DNA of 64,000 nucleotides, taken from the NCBI GenBank assembly GCA_017084465.1, contig CP070896.1, forward strand, positions 5,259,501 through 5,323,500, in the 5' to 3' direction. Both the position numbers and the translations under genes were made by a program. A model generated the notes under the pieces. That model ran no database searches and was not told the origin of the DNA. It saw nothing but the letters and a program-made list of their open reading frames with translations. Every line of letters begins with the position of its first letter. The first letter of the stretch is position 1. This stretch comes from Lacrimispora xylanisolvens (GTDB taxonomy: Bacteria; Bacillota; Clostridia; Lachnospirales; Lachnospiraceae). Positions 17,460 through 25,913 of the stretch are shown piece by piece.

Positions 17460-18080
17460 ATGAACAAAGAAAAAATAATCCAGGTAATTGATCAGATGGC
17501 AGTTGCTATGGAAAAACAGAAAGAGTTTCTGACTGAGCTTGATAATGTCATTGGTGACGGAGACCACGGCATTAACATGGCAAGAGGTTTCTCAGAAGTA
17601 ATCAAAAAAAGAGATTCACTGGCTATGATGGATGCCGGTGATATGATAAAAAACCTTGGAATGATTTTGGTGTCTACGGTTGGAGGTGCCTCCGGTCCAT
17701 TATATGGCACCGCTTTTATGAAAGCAGGAATGTTTTTAAAAGGGAAAGAAGAAGTTACGTTTTCCGACTTTTTAGAGGCTTTTCAATGTGCCATTGATGG
17801 AGTAATGGCACGGGGAAAGGCTGCTGAGGGTGAAAAGACGATGCTTGATGCCATGCTGCCTGCAAAGCGTGCGATGGAACAGGAATGGATGCTTTCCGGT
17901 GACGGGAAAAAGTCAATGGAGGCAGGTCTTACTGCAGCGAGAAAAGGAATTGAGTATACAAAGACAATTATTGCAACAAAGGGAAGAGCGGCCTATCTTG
18001 GTGAACGCAGCATCGGCCATCAGGACTCCGGCGCAACGTCATTTGTATTCCTTTTGGAAGCAATCGCTTCCCAGATGTGA
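17460..18080 (+). CDS. dhaL: dihydroxyacetone kinase ADP-binding subunit DhaL
   Basis: 206 residues. The acidic magnesium/ADP motif NVIGDGDHGINMARGF (about residues 27-42) and VGGASGPLYGTAF are the DhaL signatures; the C-terminal GRAAYLGERSIGHQDSGATS completes the nucleotide pocket. In PTS-type kinases ADP stays bound and is re-phosphorylated by DhaM. It starts 18 bp after dhaK and its stop is 13 bp before dhaM. An ATP-type single-chain kinase is excluded because DhaK and DhaL are separate and DhaM is present. Confidence 0.93.
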   Translation: MNKEKIIQVIDQMAVAMEKQKEFLTELDNVIGDGDHGINMARGFSEVIKKRDSLAMMDAGDMIKNLGMILVSTVGGASGPLYGTAFMKAGMFLKGKEEVTFSDFLEAFQCAIDGVMARGKAAEGEKTMLDAMLPAKRAMEQEWMLSGDGKKSMEAGLTAARKGIEYTKTIIATKGRAAYLGERSIGHQDSGATSFVFLLEAIASQM

Positions 18081-18093
18081 CAGGAGGGAATAT

Positions 18094-18474
18094 ATGGTTG
18101 GTTTTGTAATTGTATCCCATAGCCGGATGTTAGCTGAAAGTGTAGCTGATTTTACCAGGCTCATGGCGGAGCGAGTCACAGTTATTCCGGCCGGTGGGTT
18201 GGAGGATGGAAGTTTTGGCACCAGCTATCAGCTTATTTCAGATGCCATAGAAAAGGCAAATAGCGGAGACGGTGTTTTGGTGCTTATGGATATGGGAAGT
18301 GCCGTGATGACGACAGAAATGGTGCTGGAATCCTTAGAGAATCACAAAGTAAAAATGGTTGACTGCCCGCTGGTGGAAGGTGCCGTTGCTGGAACCATTG
18401 CAGCAGCAGGGGGCCAGTCTTTGGAATTGATATACCGGAATCTGACAAAATCAGGATATGTTAACAAGTTTTAA
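18094..18474 (+). CDS. dhaM: dihydroxyacetone kinase phosphotransfer subunit DhaM (EIIA-Man domain)
   Basis: 126 residues, only the EIIA-Man-like domain; no fused HPr or EI domains as in E. coli DhaM. Starts MVGFVIVSHSRMLAES, where the His of VSHS (residue 9) is the phosphorylated one; LMDMGSAVMTTEM and CPLVEGAVAG are further family marks. It takes phosphate from HPr (encoded elsewhere) and passes it to DhaL-ADP. Start: ATG 18094 with CAGGAGGGAA at 18081-18090; a longer reading frame upstream is only the overlap with dhaL in another frame. Confidence 0.92.
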   Translation: MVGFVIVSHSRMLAESVADFTRLMAERVTVIPAGGLEDGSFGTSYQLISDAIEKANSGDGVLVLMDMGSAVMTTEMVLESLENHKVKMVDCPLVEGAVAGTIAAAGGQSLELIYRNLTKSGYVNKF

Positions 18475-18525
18475 AAGGTACGTAAAGTACTTATTAAATG
18501 AATAAATCAAAGGAGGGTATTATTG

Positions 18526-20019
18526 ATGGCGAAGTACGTAATGGCTTTGGACTCAGGAACAACCAGCAACAGATGCATTTTATTTAACGAGAAGGGTGAG
18601 ATGTGCAGTGTGGCTAAAAAAGAGTTTACACAGTATTTCCCCAAACCCGGCTGGGTTGAACACGATGCAAATGAAATCTGGTCTTCCCAGTTAGGAGTAG
18701 CGGTTGAGGCAATGTCTAAAATTGGTGCAGTTGCTGAAGATATTGCTGCAATTGGTATTACAAATCAGAGAGAGACAACAATTGTCTGGGACAAAGCAAC
18801 TGGTGAGCCGGTTTATCATGCAATTGTATGGCAGTGCAGACGTACTTCTGAGTATTGTGACTCCTTAAAAGAAAAGGGGCTTACCGATTCGTTCAGGCAA
18901 AAAACAGGTCTTATCATTGACGCTTATTTCTCAGGAACCAAGCTGAAATGGATTTTAGACAATGTAGAGGGAGTCAGAGAACGAGCCGAAGCCGGGGAAC
19001 TGCTCTTTGGTACAGTGGAAACCTGGCTCATTTGGAAGCTGACAAAAGGCAGAGTTCATGTGACTGATTATTCCAATGCATCAAGAACCATGTTATTTAA
19101 TATACAGGAGCTGAAATGGGATCAGGATATTTTAAAAGAATTAAATATTCCGGAATGTATGCTTCCGGAAGCGAAGCCATCAAGCTTTGTGTACGGGGAA
19201 TCCGATTCCCAGTTCTTTGGCGGTCCCATCCCCATTGGCGGGGCAGCAGGAGACCAGCAGTCCGCTCTGTTTGGCCAGACCTGTTTTACAGCCGGAGAAG
19301 CGAAAAATACATATGGAACCGGCTGTTTCCTCCTTATGAATACCGGAGAAAAGCCTGTATATTCGAAAAATGGATTGGTTACCACAATTGCCTGGGGTCT
19401 TGACGGAAAGGTAAACTATGCTCTGGAAGGATCCATCTTTGTGGCGGGTGCTGCCATACAGTGGCTTCGTGACGAGATGAAGCTGGTTGATTCCTCCCAG
19501 GATTCTGAGTATATGGCGAAAAAGGTAAAAGATACCAATGGCTGCTACGTAGTTCCTGCATTTACAGGACTTGGCGCGCCTCACTGGGATCAATATGCCA
19601 GAGGAACCATTGTCGGCATCACAAGAGGAGTCAACAAGTACCATATTATCCGGGCGACTCTTGAATCACTGGCTTTCCAGGTAAATGACGTAATTAATGC
19701 CATGCAGGCAGACTCAGGCATTACCCTCAGCACATTAAAAGTGGATGGCGGAGCCAGTGCAAACAACTTCCTGATGCAGTTCCAGTCTGACATTATGGGA
19801 GCACCGGTGCACAGACCGGTGTGCGTAGAGACGACTGCCATGGGAGCTGCATACCTTGCAGGTCTTGCAGTGGGTTACTGGGAGAGTAAGGAAGCGGTTG
19901 TAAAGAACTGGCAGATTGACAAAGTATTCCGCCCCGATATGGCCGAAGCTGAGAGAACAGAACTTGTAAATGGCTGGAATAAAGCTGTTAAATGTTCTTA
20001 TGGCTGGGCAAAGGAATGA
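18526..20019 (+). CDS. glpK: glycerol kinase
   Basis: 497 residues, the usual GlpK length. FGGY kinase motifs: ALDSGTTSNRCILF (ATP phosphate loop), NQRETT, YSNASRTMLFN, NTYGTGCFLLMNTGE and DGGASANNFLMQFQ. It phosphorylates glycerol to glycerol-3-phosphate, the inducer of GlpP, so the operon contains the enzyme that makes its own signal. ATG 18526 follows AGGAGGG by nine bases; the TTG codon just before is not needed. glpF follows 40 bp downstream. No glycerol-3-phosphate dehydrogenase lies in this operon. Confidence 0.96.
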   Translation: MAKYVMALDSGTTSNRCILFNEKGEMCSVAKKEFTQYFPKPGWVEHDANEIWSSQLGVAVEAMSKIGAVAEDIAAIGITNQRETTIVWDKATGEPVYHAIVWQCRRTSEYCDSLKEKGLTDSFRQKTGLIIDAYFSGTKLKWILDNVEGVRERAEAGELLFGTVETWLIWKLTKGRVHVTDYSNASRTMLFNIQELKWDQDILKELNIPECMLPEAKPSSFVYGESDSQFFGGPIPIGGAAGDQQSALFGQTCFTAGEAKNTYGTGCFLLMNTGEKPVYSKNGLVTTIAWGLDGKVNYALEGSIFVAGAAIQWLRDEMKLVDSSQDSEYMAKKVKDTNGCYVVPAFTGLGAPHWDQYARGTIVGITRGVNKYHIIRATLESLAFQVNDVINAMQADSGITLSTLKVDGGASANNFLMQFQSDIMGAPVHRPVCVETTAMGAAYLAGLAVGYWESKEAVVKNWQIDKVFRPDMAEAERTELVNGWNKAVKCSYGWAKE

Positions 20020-20059
20020 TATGGTTTCTATCAACCGAGATTTCAGGAGGTAAGGGAGT

Positions 20060-20770
20060 ATGTTGATTTTTATTTCAGAACTGATCGGTACCATGTTGCT
20101 GATATTACTTGGTGATGGCGTAGTAGCAAACGTTACGTTAAATAAGTCGGGGATGAAAGGGGCCGGATCGGTCCAGATAACATTTGCATGGGGTCTTGCA
20201 GTTATGCTGCCTGCCTTTATTTTCGGAGCCTCTTCTGGAGCACACTTTAATCCTGCATTAACCATCGCCCTGGCGGCAGAGGGATCTGTAAGCTGGAATG
20301 TAGTACCAACGTACATCATTGCACAATTACTTGGAGCATTTCTTGGAGCAACCCTGGTTTATGTGTTGTTTAAGGGACAGTTTGATCTTACAGAAGATGC
20401 TGCAACAAAGCTGGGCGTGTTTTCCACAGGCCCATCTGTACCCAATACCGGACTGAATCTGTTAAGCGAAGCGGTTGGAACATTCGTGCTTGTTTTTGCA
20501 ATCAAAGGCATTGGAAATGTGACAAACTTAGCCCCAGGCGTCGACAAACTTCTTGTATTTGGTATCATTGTTTCCGTTGGCATGTCGCTTGGCGGTTTAA
20601 CTGGATACGCCATTAATCCAGCCCGTGATTTAGGCCCCAGGATCGCTCATGCATTACTTCCCATTAAAGGAAAAGGTGATTCCAATTGGAAATATTCCTG
20701 GATACCCGTAGTTGGCCCTGTAATTGGTGCACTTGCAGCTGTGTTGTTATTCAATGTAATTCCATGGTAG
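20060..20770 (+). CDS. glpF: glycerol uptake facilitator (aquaglyceroporin)
   Basis: 236 residues with six membrane helices and both pore motifs: HFNPALT (about residues 62-68) and INPARDLGPR (about 182-191). The Asp after the second NPAR is typical of glycerol-permeable channels rather than water-selective aquaporins. The ribosome site AGGAGG (20045-20050) precedes the ATG. It is the last gene of the glycerol operon; glycerol enters through it and is trapped by GlpK. Confidence 0.95.
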   Translation: MLIFISELIGTMLLILLGDGVVANVTLNKSGMKGAGSVQITFAWGLAVMLPAFIFGASSGAHFNPALTIALAAEGSVSWNVVPTYIIAQLLGAFLGATLVYVLFKGQFDLTEDAATKLGVFSTGPSVPNTGLNLLSEAVGTFVLVFAIKGIGNVTNLAPGVDKLLVFGIIVSVGMSLGGLTGYAINPARDLGPRIAHALLPIKGKGDSNWKYSWIPVVGPVIGALAAVLLFNVIPW

Positions 20771-20807
20771 ATTAAAAAATTAATATACAATACCAAAGTG
20801 AAATCGT

Positions 20808-20850
20808 AAGCCGGGTAGACAGCACAGGTCCATGCTGATTTACCTGGCTT
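20808..20850 (+). terminator. hairpin at the end of the glycerol operon
   Basis: Stem AAGCCGGGTA / TACCTGGCTT (one G-U) with an inner CAGCA / TGCTG stem; followed by ATTCTCATAT, not a clean T run, so termination is likely but weak. Confidence 0.5.
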
Positions 20851-21162
20851 ATTCTCATATGGGGGCACAGGCAAAGACTCTTCTGCTGCTATGCCTCAAT
20901 TGGTATAGAAGGAATGACAAAATTGAAGAAACAGGGCATACGTAGGGAAAAGATACTGTCTATGCCGCGCAAGATCATGCCGGCGAGGCAGGAACAAAGA
21001 TATGCCTGCTGGTATGCCCAAAATAGGGATAGAAAAGTTTGGAAAATCGGAGAAATGGGGCATAGGGCGGAAAAAGAGTTATCTTTATCCCATTTAATCA
21101 TTGATTGTTAATGATTCAGTTGATAAAATGAAAAAGTTAAATATAGATTTAAGGGGAGAAAG
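20851..21162. other. intergenic region without recognised gene
   Basis: About 310 bp. A plus-strand frame (20914-21111) codes for a basic 65-residue peptide without ribosome site or familiar motif; I do not regard it as a gene. AAGGGGAG at about 21151 serves the next gene. Confidence 0.45.
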
Positions 21163-21659
21163 ATGAAAAACAGATGTATACATACCGAAAAGGTCATGAA
21201 GGAATACCATTATGCAGTTTTGCTGGATTATTACCGGAAGCTGATAATCCCGTTTTTAATTGTGTACTTATTGATCATTATTAATTTTGTTGTGAAATTT
21301 TTGAAGCACGACATTGGAGCGCTGACCATATTTAATGTGGCAGCTCCGGTTTTTCTGGTAGGAGTATTGATTGCCAAGCTGGAAAAAGTGATTCGTTTAA
21401 ATCGGCAGCGTATGCAGGTAATGTACGGGAAGTCAGATTGTGAATGCATGGTTGAGTTTAAGGATCTTATCCTGATGACTACAGAAAATAAAAATCAACG
21501 TGAAATTTCATATCAACATATTTTTAAAACATATAGAGACTAAAAAATTTGATTATACTTATTTTAGAAGGGCGAATGTTTATTCCTCTTGATAAAAATG
21601 GTTTTATTGAAGGAGATGCAGAAAGCTTCATAAAATTTGTAGATGGTAAAATAAAATAA
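21163..21659 (+). CDS. YcxB-like membrane protein (frameshift)
   Basis: The open part (21163-21543) has 126 residues with two membrane segments (about 28-45 and 55-70) and a C-terminal CECMVEFKDLILMTTENKNQREISYQHIFK. After the stop at 21541 another frame continues LKNLIILILEGRMFIPLDKNGFIEGDAESFIKFV to a stop at 21659, which matches the ending of YcxB-like proteins (the 'LIPKDGF..GD...F' pattern). One added base near 21530-21541 would fuse them into about 165 residues. Function of the family is unknown. Confidence 0.55.
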
Positions 21660-21670
21660 AGACATAATAC

Positions 21671-21708
21671 AAAAATTGCAGATCTGTTGTTTCAGACCTG
21701 CAATTTTT
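21671..21708. terminator. bidirectional terminator
   Basis: Stem AAAAATTGCAGATCTG / CAGACCTGCAATTTTT (one mismatch), lying between convergent genes with A and T runs on both sides. Confidence 0.8.
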
Positions 21709-21715
21709 ATATTAT

Positions 21716-21988
21716 TTATTTCAGCAAATCCTGATATTCCGGATGCTTTTCAAACCAGGTGATAGCATAGGAGCATGTCAGAACTGCTTTTTTTCCTTCC
21801 GAGCGCAGATGATCTGCCGCCGCTTTCATCAGCTGACCTGCGACACCCTGTCCTCTGAGAGAATCATCCACAAAGGTATGATTGATATTAACCGTGTTGT
21901 CATCTACGTCTGGAAATGTAACTTCAGCCAGCAGATTACTGTCTGAATGATAAAGTGCAATCTTATTAGGGGTGTAGGTAAAGTTCAT
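21716..21988 (-). CDS. YjdJ-like GNAT N-acetyltransferase
   Basis: 90 residues from the ATG at 21988, which has CAGGAGGT upstream; a longer start at 22033 has none. Short GNAT of the YjdJ type: ALYHSDSNLLAEVTFPDVD, then INHTFVDDSLRGQGVAGQLMKAAAD (acetyl-CoA loop RGQGVA) and VLTCSYAITWFEKHPEY, all standard in this subfamily. Substrate unknown. Confidence 0.85.
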   Translation of the reverse strand: MNFTYTPNKIALYHSDSNLLAEVTFPDVDDNTVNINHTFVDDSLRGQGVAGQLMKAAADHLRSEGKKAVLTCSYAITWFEKHPEYQDLLK

Positions 21989-22087
21989 ATATAATACCTC
22001 CTGTCTTGTAATGAAATGATTATAACATTTCATGAAGAAAGGTTCAAGAAGTTCTCTGTGTATTATGATTCATAACGAAATGAGGAC

Positions 22088-22125
22088 AAAAAAAGAGCAC
22101 CGTAGAAATTGGGGAAACGATGCTC
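22088..22125 (-). terminator. minus-strand terminator with no assigned gene
   Basis: Read on the minus strand: GAGCATCGT / ACGGTGCTC stem followed by seven T residues. The nearest upstream minus-strand gene is the small one at 22774-22944, across an intervening plus-strand gene. Confidence 0.6.
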
Positions 22126-22427
22126 CAAAGAAGAGTTATAGTAAGTATAACCTAAAAACATCATTATGTAAAGCTGAAAATATGTGAGATGTGTGGAAAT
22201 TTTGTGAATATAACGTATTATTGTGATATTGGCTTATACATAAAAAAAATTATTTTATATGATGTTTTACTGAAATATTTTAATACCTTTTCTTTACAAA
22301 ACATGACATACAGCTGTCTTTTTTTCTGTGATAGGATGTTTTTTATGTTTAATGAATTTTGCGCAGTCTGATAATCTTGACTGCGGGAGGTGTTGGAGTT
22401 AATATACTTAAAAAGGGGGTGTTTCTT

Positions 22428-22760
22428 ATGAGTGAAGACATACAAAACTATATGAATAAGTACAGTGATGAAATTAAGCAGCTTTTTATGAAAATAAGAG
22501 AACAGATTATGGAAAGCATACCATGTGAAGCAGAGGAGCGGCTGTGGGCCACATTACCAAGCTATTATGTGGGAGATAAGTTTGTCCGTCTTATTCCGTT
22601 TAAGGATCATATCAATATTGAGGCATCCGCATTATTGTCCCATAAGACCGAGCTAGAGCAATATAAAATGACGCCCAAAGGGATGCTTAAAATCTATTTG
22701 GATCAGGAACCTGTTTCTCTGCTTCAAACAATTTTTGAGGAAACGTTTATGGGGAAATAA
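22428..22760 (+). CDS. DUF1801/YdhG-like protein
   Basis: 110 residues from ATG 22428 (AGGGGGT at about 22414). Sequence pattern IQNYMNKYSDEIKQLFMKIREQIMES ... EERLWATLPSYYVGDKFVRLIPFKDHINIEAS is that of the YdhG/DUF1801 fold, small proteins related to iron-chaperone frataxin-like domains. Function not established. The upstream 69 codons of the longer frame lack a ribosome site and are not conserved in character. Confidence 0.7.
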   Translation: MSEDIQNYMNKYSDEIKQLFMKIREQIMESIPCEAEERLWATLPSYYVGDKFVRLIPFKDHINIEASALLSHKTELEQYKMTPKGMLKIYLDQEPVSLLQTIFEETFMGK

Positions 22761-22773
22761 TCCTGATTATGTA

Positions 22774-22944
22774 TTACAGTTTTTTTCTAAAAAATCCCTT
22801 TTGAAATAACATACCAAAGACAATTCCCATTGCTAATCCAATTAATAGATTATTAATTACTGAAGCACAGATTAAACCAACGCTGACACCCAGCACCAGG
22901 CCGTTCTGATCAGAGTTATTTTTGTTAAAATATGAATTTGGCAT
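22774..22944 (-). CDS. small glycine-zipper-like membrane protein
   Basis: 56 residues, too short for ordinary ORF cut-offs. Starts MPNSYFNKNNSDQNGLVLG, then one hydrophobic stretch VGLICASVINNLLIGLAMGIVFGMLF with glycines spaced as in glycine-zipper helices, and a basic end QKGFFRKKL. A GGGG ribosome site (minus strand TAAGGGGTAA) precedes the ATG. It is convergent with the DUF1801 gene. Function unknown. Confidence 0.6.
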   Translation of the reverse strand: MPNSYFNKNNSDQNGLVLGVSVGLICASVINNLLIGLAMGIVFGMLFQKGFFRKKL

Positions 22945-23058
22945 TATGTATTACCCCTTATGTTTTTTTACTATATTACATCAGTAATTACGTGAAGTAC
23001 ACTGGTATTTTCTGAGAGTAATACATATATAAGGGACATTTGCAAAGAGAGGGAAGAG

Positions 23059-24258
23059 ATGGAAATGATATCAATTACAAAGAGACAGGCTTGCCACTTT
23101 CTCCTTTTAAAGCAGGGACTGCTTGGAGACTACCGGTTTGAGGGAAAGCAGGGAATTATGGAATTTATCCGTCAGGCAGGCTGTATCCAGTTTGACCCAG
23201 TGGATGTGTGCGGTAAAAATGCTGAGTTGGTTTTGCAGTCACGAATAAAACGGTTCTCTAAAGAAATGCTTTCTGAGCTCTTATATAAGGACCGGGTACT
23301 AGTAGATTATTTCGATAAAAACCTTTCAATTATTCCGGTTAGTGACTGGCCGTATTTTGAACGCTTCCGGGTGCAGCACCGGCAGTGGGAGAGAAGTCAT
23401 GAGGCAGTTCGCGGGGCCCGGAGTCAGGTGAGAAAACATATCGCAGATCACGGTCCGGTGTGCTCCGGAGATCTTGATATGCCGGATAAGGTGGACTGGT
23501 ACTGGAGCCGTACCAAACTGTCAAGAGCAGTGCTTGAGCATATGTATTTTACCGGTGAGCTGGCTGTTCATCACAAAGCGGGATCCATCAAGTACTATGA
23601 TCTGATTGAAAACTGTATTCCCAGGGCAATTTTATCAGACCCTGACCCTTACCCGGATGACCATGACCATCAGACATGGCGCGTTTTGCGCAGAATCGGC
23701 TCAGTAGGACTGTTATGGAACAGGGCTTCGGATGCATGGCTGAACATCGGAGGACTAAAATCTTCGGAGCGAAGCGCGGCATTTACCCGGCTTCTTAAAG
23801 AAGGGAAGATAGTAACGGTCCATGTAGAGGGAATGAAAGAAGAACTTTATATGCTGGTGGAGGACATTCCCCTTGCCAGACAGTGTGAAGATCGCACAAA
23901 CTGGAAAAAAAGATGCGAATTCATTGCACCATTAGATAATTTATTGTGGGATCGAAAGTTAATACAGGCACTTTTTGGATTTGATTATAAATGGGAGATT
24001 TACACACCGGCAGATAAACGCAGATACGGTCACTATGTGCTGCCAGTCATTTACGGTGATCGTTTTATCGGCAGAATTGAAGCATCTGCAGATACGAAAA
24101 GACAGACATTGCTGGTAAAAAATATATGGTTTGAGCCAGATGTAAAACGGACGAAGAGGATGGATGAAGCCATTGATGGAGCAATCAGGAGATTTTCGTT
24201 ATTTAATCAATGCAAAGATATTATAATGGTAAAATCAGGTCAGAATGGGGAAATATAA
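23059..24258 (+). CDS. YcaQ/AlkX-like winged-helix DNA glycosylase family protein
   Basis: 399 residues, usual length of YcaQ-type (HTH_42) proteins. Family marks: ITKRQACHFLLLKQGL near the start, CIQFDPVDVCGKNAELVLQSR (Q-x-D-x-v pattern of the active region), YDLIENCIPRAIL, FIAPLDNLLWDRKLIQALFGFDYKWEIYTPADKRRYGHYVLPV and the final GRIEASADTKRQTLLV. YcaQ members unhook interstrand crosslinks or remove alkylated bases. The gene ends two bases before the next cupin gene, so the two are co-transcribed. Substrate range is inferred from family. Confidence 0.85.
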   Translation: MEMISITKRQACHFLLLKQGLLGDYRFEGKQGIMEFIRQAGCIQFDPVDVCGKNAELVLQSRIKRFSKEMLSELLYKDRVLVDYFDKNLSIIPVSDWPYFERFRVQHRQWERSHEAVRGARSQVRKHIADHGPVCSGDLDMPDKVDWYWSRTKLSRAVLEHMYFTGELAVHHKAGSIKYYDLIENCIPRAILSDPDPYPDDHDHQTWRVLRRIGSVGLLWNRASDAWLNIGGLKSSERSAAFTRLLKEGKIVTVHVEGMKEELYMLVEDIPLARQCEDRTNWKKRCEFIAPLDNLLWDRKLIQALFGFDYKWEIYTPADKRRYGHYVLPVIYGDRFIGRIEASADTKRQTLLVKNIWFEPDVKRTKRMDEAIDGAIRRFSLFNQCKDIIMVKSGQNGEI

Positions 24259-24260
24259 AA

Positions 24261-24713
24261 ATGAATATAGAAAAAATATCAAAGCAGTTTATTTGGAGCG
24301 ATGAAGCCGGACTGGTTACCAAGTCATTAGGGGATGCAGCAGGAAGCCAGAAACTTTATGTAAATATTGATTACGTTCCTCCCGGGGCATTCAGTACGAA
24401 ATATCATAGCCATACACAACAGGAGGAGTTTTTTCTGATTTTGTCCGGAAAAGGAACTCTACGGTTAAATGGACAGGAACAGGAAGTAGGAAAAGATGAT
24501 TTTATTGCAAAACCGGCAGGAAAAAACATCGCTCATACATTCTTTAATTCCGGTAATGAAGCGCTGGTAATTCTTGATGTGGGAACAAAAGAGAATGAGG
24601 ATACCTGCTATTATCCCGATGAGGATGTTTATATGCAAAAGTCCAATGGTTTAAGACGCGTATTTAAAGGAAATCAACTTGATGAAACATGGTCATCCGA
24701 CCCCAATTCTTAA
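24261..24713 (+). CDS. cupin-domain protein
   Basis: 150 residues. Single cupin with the metal motif YHSHTQQEEFFLILSGKGTLRLNG (first motif, HxH...E) and KPAGKNIAHTFFN (second motif histidine). The ATG at 24261 immediately follows the YcaQ-like stop codon, so the genes are coupled. The tail after residue 115 (DEDVYMQKSNGLRRVFKGNQ) is longer than a minimal cupin. No substrate can be assigned; many such proteins bind small metabolites. Confidence 0.75.
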   Translation: MNIEKISKQFIWSDEAGLVTKSLGDAAGSQKLYVNIDYVPPGAFSTKYHSHTQQEEFFLILSGKGTLRLNGQEQEVGKDDFIAKPAGKNIAHTFFNSGNEALVILDVGTKENEDTCYYPDEDVYMQKSNGLRRVFKGNQLDETWSSDPNS

Positions 24714-24838
24714 AAGAACATTCTGTGGTAACAGATGGAAAAAATTACCAATTCCATTTTATGGAAATAATATTGATTTTTACTCCAATTATTGCTAATA
24801 TATGGTCAGAATACCAGAATCAGCAAGGAGACTTAAAT

Positions 24839-25069
24839 ATGGCCAGAGGAGTAAGAAAATCATCACTTGAAAAGCTTCAAAAGGAATTAGCAGACGTACA
24901 GGAATCAATTCAGCAGCATAAGAATTCAATTACTGAATTAATAGAAAAAGAAAAGGAAATCCAGGAAAAGATCAGTCTGGAACAGTTTAAGGAAGTATCT
25001 TCCATACTGGATCAGCAGAATATGTCTATCACTGATTTAAAAGAATTCCTGATATCCAGGACAAAATAA
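24839..25069 (+). CDS. small coiled-coil protein
   Basis: 76 residues from ATG 24839 (AAGGAG at 24825-24830). It reads MARGVRKSSLEKLQKELADV and then a Gln/Glu/Lys-rich heptad region to about residue 58, strongly predicted coiled coil; no membrane segment. It resembles small DUF4315-type proteins in character, but I cannot assign it. A longer frame from 24689 overlaps the cupin gene and has no ribosome site. Confidence 0.55.
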   Translation: MARGVRKSSLEKLQKELADVQESIQQHKNSITELIEKEKEIQEKISLEQFKEVSSILDQQNMSITDLKEFLISRTK

Positions 25070-25081
25070 GAACAGTTTTAT

Positions 25082-25112
25082 GAGAGGTACCGATTGGTAT
25101 CTCTTATTTTTT
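25082..25112 (+). terminator. terminator
   Basis: Stem GAGAGGTACC / GGTATCTCTT (two G-U pairs) followed by ATTTTTT. Confidence 0.6.
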
Positions 25113-25137
25113 GCCAATGAATCATAAACCAAATTGA

Positions 25138-25166
25138 TTGCCAGCTGGAAAAAATTGGTGTATCCT
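25138..25166 (+). promoter_or_regulatory. promoter of the two-component pair
   Basis: TTGCCA (25138-25143), 17 bp, TATCCT (25161-25166). Confidence 0.45.
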
Positions 25167-25205
25167 TAAAGATATGTATTGATTAACCCACTGGAGGAGA
25201 GAGTT

Positions 25206-25913
25206 ATGATTCGAATTGCAATCGTGGATGATGATGCAGGGAGTGTATTACAGCTAAAGGAATATTTACTCCGGTATCAGAACGAACGAAATGAGATGTT
25301 TAGCATTCTCACTTTTTCTGACGGAGATGAAATCGTTGAAAATTACAAAGCAGAGTACGATATTATTTTACTGGACATAGAAATGAGATTTATGGACGGG
25401 ATGACGGCAGCACAGCTGATCCGGGAAAAAGATCCGGAGGTAATTCTTATTTTTATCACCAATATGGCACAGTATGCCATTAAGGGTTACACCGTCGGGG
25501 CAACCGATTATGTGTTAAAACCCGTTTCCTATTTTTCTTTTTCCCAGAGACTTGATAAGGTAATCGGGCGTATCAACCGGAATGTGAAAAAATATATGGC
25601 AGTTAATATAAAGGGAGGTACGGTGAAACTGTATCTGCCGGATATTTATTATATTGAGAGTCTGGGACACAGGCTTATTTTTCATACACTGACAGGGGAA
25701 TATGTGACCTTTGGGGCAATGAAAGAGGTGGAGGAAAGACTGAAGGGTTTAAATTTCTTCCGCTGCAGTAAGGGATATCTTTTAAACCTGGAACATGTGG
25801 AAAGCGTGCAGGAGGGCTGTGTGCTGATGAAGGGAGCCCGGCTGACCATCAGCAGAACCAGGAAAAAGGAGTTCATGGAGGAACTGACCAATTATCTGGG
25901 AGGGGCTTTATAA
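25206..25913 (+). CDS. LytTR-family response regulator
   Basis: 235 residues. Receiver domain 1-120: acidic pocket VDDDAG, phospho-acceptor Asp in IILLDIEMRFMDGM (about residue 58), and LKPVSYF with the invariant Lys (about 107). DNA-binding LytTR domain 130-232: VKLYLPDIYYIESLGHRLIFHT, FRCSKGYLLNLEHVESV, ISRTRKKEFMEEL. ATG 25206 follows GGAGGAGAG. Family members bind pairs of short direct repeats. The stop overlaps the start of the kinase gene, so they form a unit that lies directly ahead of two GH3 genes; control of those is likely but not shown. Confidence 0.92.
   Translation: MIRIAIVDDDAGSVLQLKEYLLRYQNERNEMFSILTFSDGDEIVENYKAEYDIILLDIEMRFMDGMTAAQLIREKDPEVILIFITNMAQYAIKGYTVGATDYVLKPVSYFSFSQRLDKVIGRINRNVKKYMAVNIKGGTVKLYLPDIYYIESLGHRLIFHTLTGEYVTFGAMKEVEERLKGLNFFRCSKGYLLNLEHVESVQEGCVLMKGARLTISRTRKKEFMEELTNYLGGAL

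Noticed and set aside
20914..21111. 65-residue basic frame between glpF and the YcxB-like gene
   Set aside because: No ribosome site, no familiar motif, and the opposite strand is open over the same stretch.
22189..22371. 60-residue frame rich in Tyr, Phe and Ile
   Set aside because: Lies in AT-rich intergenic DNA, no ribosome site, composition of random AT-rich sequence.
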